Origin: an uncultured Flavobacteriales bacterium
GTDB taxonomy: Bacteria; Bacteroidota; Bacteroidia; Flavobacteriales; BACL11
Assembly (NCBI GenBank): GCA_913047525.1
Contig: CAJWUS010000070.1
Coordinates: 1 to 6,781 of the forward strand
Reading direction: 5' to 3'
Length of the DNA: 6,781 nucleotides
Part shown: one piece after another, positions 1 to 6,367 of the stretch
How positions within the stretch are numbered: position 1 is the first letter of the stretch
Layout: every line of letters starts with the position of its first letter
The notes under the pieces: model-generated
Databases searched by the model: none
What the model saw: only the letters and a program-made list of their open reading frames with translations
Told to the model about the DNA's origin: nothing
Position numbers and translations under genes: made by a program

Positions 1-425
1 GATGTGTTGGAACAAGATATTGTGCAAACAACTGTCCTTATAAAGTAAGAAGATTCAATTGGTTCCAATATTCAGAGAACGATAAATTTGATTTCAATAT
101 GAATGACGATTACGGAAAGATGGTATTAAATCCTGATGTTGTTGTTCGTTCAAGAGGAGTTATTGAAAAATGTTCAATGTGTTTACAGAAAATACAAGAA
201 ATTAAGTTGGATGCGAAAAAAGCAGGAAGAACAGTTAATGATGAAGATGCGCAAACTGCTTGTTCATCAGCTTGCCCTACTAATGCCATTGTATTTGGAG
301 ATGTAAATGACGCTTCACATCAGGTACAAGCGCTAAAGAAAGACAAAAGAGCTTATCAATTATTAGAGCACTTAAATGTCTCGCCATCAGCGTTCTATCA
401 AACAAAAATTAGAAATAAATCTTAA
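1..425 (+). CDS. actB: ActB, iron-sulfur subunit of alternative complex III (3' fragment, 5' end outside window)
   Basis: This is the C-terminal 140 residues of the large peripheral ACIII subunit, which carries Fe-S clusters taking electrons from quinol oxidation towards the cytochrome subunits. The reading frame is open from the left edge (first whole codon at base 3), so the gene is cut by the window; the ATG at 99 is internal. Visible residues include CVGTRYCANNCPYKVRRFNW, a ferredoxin-like cluster motif in which the usual second cysteine is Thr (C-x2-T-x2-C-x3-CP). It is followed by CSMC (fragment residues 57-60) and CSSACP (87-92), a second Cys set. The end, with KDKRAYQLLE and a terminal TKIRN, is the usual ActB tail. 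Full-length family members have about 1000 residues, with a molybdopterin-oxidoreductase-like part upstream that is not seen here. The gene ends in an in-frame tandem TAATAA, 9 bp before actC. Identification is firm from the motifs plus the actCDEF context. Confidence 0.95.
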   Translation, partial: CVGTRYCANNCPYKVRRFNWFQYSENDKFDFNMNDDYGKMVLNPDVVVRSRGVIEKCSMCLQKIQEIKLDAKKAGRTVNDEDAQTACSSACPTNAIVFGDVNDASHQVQALKKDKRAYQLLEHLNVSPSAFYQTKIRNKS

Positions 426-434
426 TAAAGAGAT

Positions 435-1814
435 ATGCAAAAAGAAGCAACAATTAGAGACCCATTAATTCTTGGCAAGAAATCATATCATGATATAACA
501 AAGGATGTAGCTCGTCCCGTTGAAGGGAAAGCCAATAAGTATTGGTGGATTCTTTTCTCCCTGTCATTTGTTTTGTTCCTTTGGGGAGTTTTGTCAATAG
601 CATATACAGTTGGTACTGGTATTGGGGTTTGGGGATTGAATAAAACTGTAAACTGGGCTTGGGATATTACAAATTTTGTTTGGTGGATCGGAATAGGGCA
701 TGCCGGAACTTTAATCTCAGCTGTATTGTTATTGTTCCGTCAGAAATGGAGAATGTCAATTAATCGTTCAGCAGAGGCAATGACAATTTTTGCTGTAGTA
801 CAAGCGGCACTTTTCCCTATTATACATATGGGGAGACCATGGCTTGCATATTATGTTTTTCCAATTCCGAATCAGTTCGGATCTCTCTGGATGAACTTTA
901 ACTCTCCATTGATTTGGGATGTATTTGCAATTTCTACTTATTTTTCCGTATCTGTGGTATTTTGGTATATTGGGTTAATACCTGATTTTGCAATGATAAG
1001 AGACAGAATGAGTGCTACCATTAGCCCAATGAAAAAACAATTGTATTCTTTCCTTTCTTTTGGCTGGAGTGGAAAAGCAAAACATTGGCAAAGGTTTGAA
1101 GAAGTTTCATTGGTATTAGCAGGATTAGCAACCCCACTAGTATTTTCAGTACACTCTATTGTATCAATGGATTTTGCAACTTCTATTATTCCTGGTTGGC
1201 ATACAACAATTTTTCCTCCTTACTTTGTGTTAGGTGCATTGTTCTCAGGATTTGCAATGGTAGAAACGTTACTTATTATTATGAGAAAGGTTGTAAACTT
1301 AGAATCATATATTACAGTCAAACATATTGAATATATGAATATTATTATTTTGCTTACAGGTTCATTAGTAGGGACAGCTTACATTACTGAGCTTTTTATG
1401 TCATGGTATTCTGGTGTTGAGTTTGAACAATATGCTTTTTTAAATAGAGCAACTGGGCCCTACTGGTGGGCATATGCAATTATGATGTCATGTAATGTGC
1501 TTACTCCACAATTATATTGGATTAAGAGTATTCGAACTTCTTTTGTAGCAACATTTATCTTATCAATTTTTGTAAATATTGGCATGTGGTTTGAGCGTTT
1601 TGTGATTATTGTAACTTCTTTACACAGGGACTTCTTACCATCATCATGGAGTATGTTCTCTCCATCGTTTATTGATATAGGAATTTATTTAGGAACAATC
1701 GGATTCTTCTTTGTATTGTTCCTGCTATATGCAAGAGTTTTCCCAGTTATTGCACAAGCAGAATTAAAAACTATTGTTAAATCTTCAGGGTCTGAATATA
1801 AAAACAAAAAATAA
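435..1814 (+). CDS. actC: ActC, NrfD/PsrC-like quinol-binding membrane subunit of alternative complex III
   Basis: This is a 459-residue integral membrane protein of the NrfD/PsrC family. In ACIII this subunit holds the quinol oxidation site and passes electrons to the ActB clusters. About ten hydrophobic segments can be picked out, roughly at residues 36-57, 76-101, 113-131, 158-181, 222-241, 260-284, 299-321, 342-363, 370-393 and 413-435. The N-terminus has the family-typical start, with RDPLILG at 8-14 followed by a cytoplasmic stretch. Polar residues in or near helices that could line the quinol and proton path are HMGRPW (131-136), Asp162, VHSIVSMDFA (239-248, His240 and Asp246) and Arg388; these roles are inferred by family analogy. 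Length is normal for ActC. The ATG lies 9 bp after the actB stop, with AAAGAG just upstream. The stop overlaps the actD start by one base (TAATG), which suggests translational coupling. Confidence 0.96.
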   Translation: MQKEATIRDPLILGKKSYHDITKDVARPVEGKANKYWWILFSLSFVLFLWGVLSIAYTVGTGIGVWGLNKTVNWAWDITNFVWWIGIGHAGTLISAVLLLFRQKWRMSINRSAEAMTIFAVVQAALFPIIHMGRPWLAYYVFPIPNQFGSLWMNFNSPLIWDVFAISTYFSVSVVFWYIGLIPDFAMIRDRMSATISPMKKQLYSFLSFGWSGKAKHWQRFEEVSLVLAGLATPLVFSVHSIVSMDFATSIIPGWHTTIFPPYFVLGALFSGFAMVETLLIIMRKVVNLESYITVKHIEYMNIIILLTGSLVGTAYITELFMSWYSGVEFEQYAFLNRATGPYWWAYAIMMSCNVLTPQLYWIKSIRTSFVATFILSIFVNIGMWFERFVIIVTSLHRDFLPSSWSMFSPSFIDIGIYLGTIGFFFVLFLLYARVFPVIAQAELKTIVKSSGSEYKNKK

Positions 1815-2335
1815 TGAGTACAAATACAATATACGGAATTTTTGATGATGAAGAAGTACTATTGTCTTCAGTAAAAGAGATACGATCTAACAACATTGAA
1901 ATTAAGGAAGTGTATTCTCCTTTTCCTGTTCATGGCTTAGATAAAGCATTAGGGTTAAAAGAAACTAGAATGGCAATTACATCATTTATTTATGGATGTT
2001 TAGGCTTAACGCTAGGGTCCTTAATGATTTATTACATGATGCAAGTAGATTGGCCGCAGAACATAGGAGGAAAGCCTAACTGGACATTTTATCATAATGT
2101 CCCGGCTTTTGTTCCAGTATTATTTGAATGTACGGTACTCTTTGCTGCACATTTAATGTCAATTACTTATCTGTTCAGAAATGGCTTGTTTCCTGGAGCA
2201 AAATCGGATAGCCCAGATGAAAGAACAACTGATGATAAATTCTTAATGGAAATTGAGGTTGAAGGAGATGCGTCTGCAATAAAAGAGATCTTGAAGAAAA
2301 CAGGTGCTTCAGAAATTAATGAAAAAGACTTTTAA
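1814..2335 (+). CDS. actD: ActD, DUF3341 membrane subunit of alternative complex III
   Basis: This 173-residue protein matches the DUF3341 family, the ActD subunit. Known ACIII structures place it in the membrane beside the NrfD-like subunits as a structural component, and it binds no cofactor. A soluble N-terminal domain (about 1-50) contains the family signature YSPFPVHGLD (34-43). Two hydrophobic helices follow (about 53-77 and 97-121), separated by a loop with WPQNIGGKP (80-88). A C-terminal soluble part contains DERTTDDKF (135-143), also typical of the family, and ends in an acidic and lysine-rich tail. The start is fixed by the 1-bp overlap with the actC stop and by the standard N-terminus with an early YGIFDDEE segment. 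actE begins 2 bp after the stop. Nothing appears truncated. Confidence 0.95.
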   Translation: MSTNTIYGIFDDEEVLLSSVKEIRSNNIEIKEVYSPFPVHGLDKALGLKETRMAITSFIYGCLGLTLGSLMIYYMMQVDWPQNIGGKPNWTFYHNVPAFVPVLFECTVLFAAHLMSITYLFRNGLFPGAKSDSPDERTTDDKFLMEIEVEGDASAIKEILKKTGASEINEKDF

Positions 2336-2337
2336 TC

Positions 2338-2922
2338 ATGAATAAAGTATTTAATAAACTTGGATTTTTTACTGTAGTATTATTTTTCTCATCATGTACA
2401 GGAGGCGACTCTAGTCCTGGATATGAATATATGCCAAATATGTATCGTTCTCCATCTCAAGAAACTTATGGTGAGAATACTATTAACGGAATGAATGCAA
2501 GAACTCCTGTTGAAGGGACTATTGCTAGAGGTAAATTATCAACCTTTAATTTTGACGAGACATTAGATGGTTATTTAAAGGCTGGGGATGAAGCAATTAA
2601 TCCAATTGAGAATAATGCTGAAAATCTTGCAGATGGGAAAGAATTATACGGAATGTTTTGCGAGCATTGCCATGGAGAAACTGGAGCTGGAGGCGGTACA
2701 GTAAAACATGCACTTTACTCGGTAGTTCCTCATTACAATGATGGCAAATTAATAAGAAGAGCTGGCGTTCCTATGAATGATTTAAAGGCAGGGCATATCT
2801 TCCATGCTATTACTTATGGATTAAATTCTATGGGACCACATGCATCTCAACTTTCGGAAGAGGAAAGATGGAAAATAACTCTTTATGTACAAGAAGAATT
2901 ACAACATTACGGTTTAGAATAA
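2338..2922 (+). CDS. actE: ActE, monohaem cytochrome c lipoprotein of alternative complex III
   Basis: This 194-residue secreted cytochrome is the ACIII subunit that, with ActA haems, carries electrons to the outgoing acceptor on the periplasmic side. Residues 1-19 form a lipoprotein signal peptide: a lysine-containing N-terminus, a hydrophobic core, then FSSC with Cys20 as the predicted lipidation site. One haem c attachment motif, CEHCH, is at 108-112 (His112 as proximal ligand). Met165 in NSMGPH is the likely distal axial ligand, giving a class I His/Met haem. A GAGGG turn follows the haem motif. The region between the lipobox and the haem domain (about 21-100) is a long linker with YMPNMYRSP, a segment also common in ActE proteins that packs against other subunits. 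It sits 2 bp after actD and 13 bp before actF, clearly in the same operon. Confidence 0.95.
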   Translation: MNKVFNKLGFFTVVLFFSSCTGGDSSPGYEYMPNMYRSPSQETYGENTINGMNARTPVEGTIARGKLSTFNFDETLDGYLKAGDEAINPIENNAENLADGKELYGMFCEHCHGETGAGGGTVKHALYSVVPHYNDGKLIRRAGVPMNDLKAGHIFHAITYGLNSMGPHASQLSEEERWKITLYVQEELQHYGLE

Positions 2923-2935
2923 AAAATATAATAGA

Positions 2936-4120
2936 ATGTTTACAATAGATAAAAAAGCAAAGAATCTTTCAATGACCTTAATGGCAATTGGACTTATTGC
3001 ATTAATTTTTGGGTTTGTATCAAATCCTCATGGCGCTTGGTCTGCACTTTTATTTAACACATATTTCTATTTAGGGATATCAGTATTTGCAGTATTTTTT
3101 GTTGCCTTACAATATGTTGCTGAAGCAGGATGGTCAATTGTTTTAAAAAGAGTTCCTGAGGCTATTATGGGCGCATTACCTGTATTTAGTGCAATTATGT
3201 TATTAATCATGGTAGCATCTATTATGCATTGGAATCATATTTATCACTGGCTACATGAAGGAATTATGAATCCTGCAAGTGATCATTATGATTCAATTAT
3301 TGCCGGGAAAGAAGCTTATTTAAATGCAACTTTCTTTATTATCAGAACAATAATTTATTTATTAGGATGGAGTTTCTTTGCTAGAAAACTAAGAACGTTA
3401 TCTGTTTTAGAAGACAAGGAAGGTGGTACTTCAATTCACTTTAGAGGAGTAAGTACCTCAGCTTGGTTCATGGTGTTTTTTGCGATAACATCTGCTATGG
3501 CATCTTGGGATTGGATTATGTCAATTGATACGCACTGGTTCTCAACTATCTTTGGATGGTATGTTTTTTCAGAATGGGCAGCAATAGGATTTACAACTAT
3601 TTTATTATTTACACTTTACTTGCAAAGACAAGGATACTTAAAAGATGTAAATGATAGCCATATTCATGATTTAGGAAAATGGATTTTTGCATTCTCATTG
3701 GTGTGGACTTATATTTGGTTTTCTCAGTTTATGCTTATTTGGTACTCCAATATTCCAGAGGAAGTAACTTATTATACTGCCAGATTGGAAGTACATAATT
3801 ACAAATTCTTATTTTGGTTTTCTATGCTGATAAACTTTTTATTTCCTCTTATCTTACTAATGAGTAGAGATGCAAAACGAAAAAAAGGAAGATTGATTTT
3901 TGTAAGTATTATTATTTTAATTGGACACTGGATTAACTCTTATTTATTGGTTGCTCCAGGAACATTAAATACTCATGGTCATATTGGATTTTCCGAAATA
4001 GGAATAGGACTTGGCTTTGCAGGATTGTTAATTCATTTTACACTAAACACTTTAACAAAGGCACCATTAGAAACTTCAAACCATCCTATGCTTGATGAAT
4101 CTAAGCATTTACATCACTAA
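2936..4120 (+). CDS. actF: ActF, second NrfD-like membrane subunit of alternative complex III
   Basis: This 394-residue membrane protein is a divergent NrfD-family paralogue of ActC, often annotated as quinol:cytochrome c oxidoreductase quinone-binding subunit 2. About ten hydrophobic helices are visible (roughly 11-28, 42-61, 75-97, 130-148, 175-192, 205-228, 247-269, 289-309, 318-338 and 351-371). Family landmarks are KRVPEAIMG (71-79), the ASWDWIMSIDTHWFST stretch (189-204), QFMLIWYSNIPEE (264-276) and HWINSYLLV (331-339). In ACIII structures ActF lacks a well-defined quinol site and may contribute a proton route, so its catalytic role is less clear than that of ActC. The C-terminus is soluble and histidine-rich (His383, His391, His393, His394). 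It is the last ACIII gene; a terminator lies 20 bp downstream, and no cytochrome oxidase gene follows. Confidence 0.95.
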   Translation: MFTIDKKAKNLSMTLMAIGLIALIFGFVSNPHGAWSALLFNTYFYLGISVFAVFFVALQYVAEAGWSIVLKRVPEAIMGALPVFSAIMLLIMVASIMHWNHIYHWLHEGIMNPASDHYDSIIAGKEAYLNATFFIIRTIIYLLGWSFFARKLRTLSVLEDKEGGTSIHFRGVSTSAWFMVFFAITSAMASWDWIMSIDTHWFSTIFGWYVFSEWAAIGFTTILLFTLYLQRQGYLKDVNDSHIHDLGKWIFAFSLVWTYIWFSQFMLIWYSNIPEEVTYYTARLEVHNYKFLFWFSMLINFLFPLILLMSRDAKRKKGRLIFVSIIILIGHWINSYLLVAPGTLNTHGHIGFSEIGIGLGFAGLLIHFTLNTLTKAPLETSNHPMLDESKHLHH

Positions 4121-4140
4121 AAATTGTTAATACAAAATTT

Positions 4141-4167
4141 AAGGGTTAGTATTTTAGCCCTTTTTTT
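4141..4167 (+). terminator. Intrinsic terminator closing the act operon
   Basis: The sequence shows an 8-bp stem, AAGGGTTA (4141-4148) pairing with TAGCCCTT (4155-4162) with one G-T wobble and a 6-nt loop, running straight into a run of seven T (4161-4167). It starts 20 bp after the actF stop. Position and form fit a Rho-independent terminator that separates the respiratory operon from ruvB-queG. The opposite strand lacks a comparable T-run, so it should work mainly in the + direction. Confidence 0.85.
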
Positions 4168-4182
4168 ATGAATTAGTTTGCT

Positions 4183-4190
4183 TACATTTG
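4183..4190 (+). promoter_or_regulatory. Bacteroidota-type -7 promoter box upstream of ruvB
   Basis: TACATTTG is an exact match to the TAnnTTTG -7 element used by the primary sigma factor of Bacteroidota. It lies between the act terminator and ruvB, where a promoter is expected. No good TTG-type -33 element is visible at the usual distance: that region is the T-run of the terminator. The match could therefore be chance in AT-rich DNA. If real, transcription would begin about 5-8 nt downstream, at or just before the ATG at 4199. Confidence 0.5.
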
Positions 4191-4198
4191 CTTTTGTA

Positions 4199-5224
4199 AT
4201 GAGTGAAGAATTAGATTCAAATATTGAAAATCTTTCAGAAGAAGAAATCGTTTTTGAACAAGTTTTACGACCCAAGTTATTCAATGATTTTTTTGGACAA
4301 GAACAAATTGTAGAGAATCTGAAAATATTTATTCAAGCAGCAAGTGAGAGAAATGATGCACTTGACCATACGCTTTTGCATGGTCCTCCAGGGCTTGGCA
4401 AAACTACTTTAGCCTATATTATAGCTAATGAATTAGGTGTAAATATTAAAACTACTTCTGGCCCGGTATTGGATAAGCCAGGAGATTTGGCTGGGCTTCT
4501 GACTAATTTAGAAGAGAGAGATGTTCTTTTTATTGATGAAATTCATAGATTAAATCCAGTTATTGAAGAATATTTATATTCTGCAATGGAAGATTTCCAA
4601 ATTGATATTATGATAGAATCTGGTCCGAATGCCCGCTCTGTTCAATTGCAAATAAATCCTTTTACCTTGATAGGAGCAACTACTCGTTCAGGATTACTTA
4701 CTTCCCCACTTAGAGCAAGGTTTGGAATTAATTCCCGCCTTTCATATTATCCTTCAGATTTACTTTCAGGAATTGTAAATCGTTCGGCTTCCATATTAGA
4801 TGTTGGTATTACAAAAAATGCAACAACAGAAATAGCCAGAAGAAGTAGAGGAACGCCAAGAATAGCAAATGCAATACTTAGAAGAATTCGTGACTTTGCT
4901 CAAATAAAAGGAGATGGAAATATCAATTTAGAGATTACTAATTCTTCATTGAAAGCACTAAATGTAGATGCAGATGGATTAGATGAGATGGACAATAGAA
5001 TCCTTTCGGCTATCATTGATAAATTTGATGGAGGACCTGTTGGAATAAGCACTATTGCTACTGCTGTTGGAGAGCAAGTCGGGACTATTGAAGAGGTATA
5101 TGAACCTTTTTTAATTCAGGAAGGATATTTGATGCGTACCCCAAGAGGTAGGCAAGTGACTGAAAAATCCTTCAAGCACTTAGGTAAAACAGGGCCGACA
5201 AAGCAATCAGATTTGTTTGATTAA
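4199..5224 (+). CDS. ruvB: RuvB, Holliday junction branch-migration ATPase
   Basis: This AAA+ motor forms hexameric rings with RuvA on Holliday junctions and drives branch migration before RuvC cleavage in recombinational repair. With the ATG at 4199 the protein has 341 residues, the normal length. Visible are the N-terminal [12 protein letters not shown] segment (23-34), Walker [10 protein letters not shown] (62-70), Walker B LFIDE (110-114) followed by IHRL, sensor 1 GATTRSG (159-165), the arginine finger region SPLRARFG (169-176, Arg172/Arg174), sensor 2 RRSRGTPR (214-221), and the C-terminal winged-helix domain with [10 protein letters not shown] and TPRGR (302-318). An in-frame TTG at 4178 would add seven residues (LTFAFV after the start). 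It is unlikely, because those codons overlap the promoter box and RuvB proteins usually begin with a short acidic stretch like the one after the ATG. queG follows after 2 bp. Confidence 0.97.
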   Translation: MSEELDSNIENLSEEEIVFEQVLRPKLFNDFFGQEQIVENLKIFIQAASERNDALDHTLLHGPPGLGKTTLAYIIANELGVNIKTTSGPVLDKPGDLAGLLTNLEERDVLFIDEIHRLNPVIEEYLYSAMEDFQIDIMIESGPNARSVQLQINPFTLIGATTRSGLLTSPLRARFGINSRLSYYPSDLLSGIVNRSASILDVGITKNATTEIARRSRGTPRIANAILRRIRDFAQIKGDGNINLEITNSSLKALNVDADGLDEMDNRILSAIIDKFDGGPVGISTIATAVGEQVGTIEEVYEPFLIQEGYLMRTPRGRQVTEKSFKHLGKTGPTKQSDLFD

Positions 5225-5226
5225 AA

Positions 5227-6171
5227 ATGTCTTCTCCAAATCATACTTTTTTACTCAAAGAAAAAGCAAAAGAACTAGGTTTTACTTATTGCAAAGTATC
5301 CAGAGCAGATTTTTTACATAAAGAAGCACTACAATTAGAAAGATGGCTCGCCAAAGATTCCCATGGAGAGATGAACTATATGGAAAGTCATTTCGACAAA
5401 CGACTCGACCCAAGACTATTGGTGGATGGAGCAAAGTCCGTAATTTCATTAGCGTTCAATTATTATCTCCCTGCAAAACAAGAGGATAAAAATGCACCTA
5501 AAATATCTATGTATGCTTTTGGTAAAGATTATCATAAAGTGGTAAAGAAAAAATTAAAATTACTTTTTCAGTTTTTGCAAGATGAAATGGGAGAGATAAA
5601 CGGTCGTTTTTTTGTGGATTCAGCCCCTGTTTTAGAAAAAACCTGGGCAGAGAAAAGTGGCATTGGATGGGTTGGTAAACACACCAACTTAATAAGTAAA
5701 GAGCAGGGCTCTTATTTTTTTTTAGCAGAACTTATTGTAGATATTCCTTTTACTTATGATGCGCCAATAAAAGATTATTGTGGAACATGTACAAAATGCA
5801 TTGATGCTTGCCCAACTGATGCCATAACAGAGCCCTATGTAGTAGTTGGCAGTAAATGTATTTCCTATTTTACCATTGAGCTGAAAAATTCTATCCCAAA
5901 AAATATGCAAGGAAAGTTTGAAAATTGGATGTTTGGCTGTGATATTTGTCAAATTGTTTGCCCTTGGAACAAATTTTCAATTCCTCATAATGAGCCCAGT
6001 TTTTTGCCGAAAAAAGAATTATTATCTTTTAAAAAAGAAGATTGGAAAAATTTAACAGAAGAAAAATTTGAGGAAATATTTGAAGGGTCAGCTGTGAAAA
6101 GGACTGGCTTTAAGGGCCTTAAAAGAAATATAGAATTTATTAAGAAATCTGATCGAACACTTCCAAGATAA
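5227..6171 (+). CDS. queG: QueG, epoxyqueuosine reductase
   Basis: This 314-residue cobalamin-dependent iron-sulfur enzyme reduces epoxyqueuosine to queuosine at the wobble base of GUN-anticodon tRNAs, the last step of Q synthesis in the cytoplasm. The N-terminal DUF1730-like domain spans about 10-170 and contains GEMNYME (47-53) and VDSAPVLEK (130-138), where Asp131 is the likely catalytic acid by family analogy, followed by GWVGKHTNL (147-155). The 2x[4Fe-4S] ferredoxin part has C185-x2-C188-x2-C191-x3-C195-P, then Cys211, and C238-x2-C241-x3-C245-PWN, giving eight cysteines for two clusters. The C-terminal GFKGLKRN (294-301) is also family-typical. It lacks the extra HEAT-like repeat region of longer QueG proteins, as is common for about 310-residue forms. 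It is 2 bp downstream of ruvB, so probably co-transcribed. Its last 32 bp overlap a convergent small gene. Confidence 0.95.
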   Translation: MSSPNHTFLLKEKAKELGFTYCKVSRADFLHKEALQLERWLAKDSHGEMNYMESHFDKRLDPRLLVDGAKSVISLAFNYYLPAKQEDKNAPKISMYAFGKDYHKVVKKKLKLLFQFLQDEMGEINGRFFVDSAPVLEKTWAEKSGIGWVGKHTNLISKEQGSYFFLAELIVDIPFTYDAPIKDYCGTCTKCIDACPTDAITEPYVVVGSKCISYFTIELKNSIPKNMQGKFENWMFGCDICQIVCPWNKFSIPHNEPSFLPKKELLSFKKEDWKNLTEEKFEEIFEGSAVKRTGFKGLKRNIEFIKKSDRTLPR

Positions 6172-6325
6172 TCCCCTTGTACTGACTAAAAGTCGCAAGT
6201 GTCCAAATTTTTAAATGGGTTATTTCTGTTTTAGTAAGCCATCTAAGGCTTTTTTGCAATTCTTTTCTAAAAAGGGCTTTATCGAAACTGACTTTATTAA
6301 GGACTTTTTTACTGAATTCTAACAT
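6140..6325 (-). CDS. Small conserved-looking protein of unknown function downstream of ubiX
   Basis: This is a 61-residue reading frame starting [20 protein letters not shown]. It has no signal peptide, membrane segment or metal motif. It is basic (11 Lys/Arg against 6 Asp/Glu), rich in predicted helix, and carries two tryptophans (29 and 41) with the segments LRWLTKTEI and LATFSQYK. It resembles small uncharacterised proteins I recall from other Bacteroidota, but I cannot name a family. Support for it being real: it fills the otherwise empty 196-bp gap between queG and ubiX, lies 42 bp after ubiX on the same strand, ends in TAA like the other genes, and has a balanced, protein-like composition. 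An in-frame stop (TAG at 6343-6341) closely precedes the ATG, so the start is well bounded. Its 3' end overlaps the 3' end of queG by 32 bp. Confidence 0.68.
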   Translation of the reverse strand: MLEFSKKVLNKVSFDKALFRKELQKSLRWLTKTEITHLKIWTLATFSQYKGIILEVFDQIS

Positions 6326-6367
6326 GTCATCTATTTTTATCTATATCATAACACAAAGTTGGGTAAA

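Noticed and set aside
99..101. ATG at 99 as the start of a small 108-residue ferredoxin-like gene
   Set aside because: The same frame is open to the left edge and encodes the conserved ActB cysteine motif, so the ATG is internal to actB.
4178..4198. TTG at 4178 as the ruvB start
   Set aside because: It adds seven residues not expected in RuvB, overlaps the likely promoter box, and a good ATG follows at 4199 that gives the standard protein length.
5722..5952. 76-codon open frame on the - strand inside queG
   Set aside because: It lies wholly antisense to the cysteine-rich conserved part of queG, has no recognisable motif, and is best explained as a shadow of that gene.
6109..6123. Inverted repeat TTTAAGG-G-CCTTAAA near the end of queG, a possible terminator or operator
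   Set aside because: The one-base spacer leaves no proper hairpin loop, no T-run follows, and the bases encode the conserved FKGLK segment of QueG, which explains them.
6176..6199. Short inverted repeats CTTG/CAAG and GACT/AGTC just after the queG stop
   Set aside because: The stems are only 4 bp each with a mismatched interior, no T-run follows in either direction, and the stretch is coding for the small - strand gene.
6354..6361. CAACTTTG on the - strand between ubiX and the small gene, resembling a TAnnTTTG promoter box
   Set aside because: It misses the first T of the consensus and has no clear -33 partner, so it is too weak to call; the small gene may simply share the ubiX transcript.
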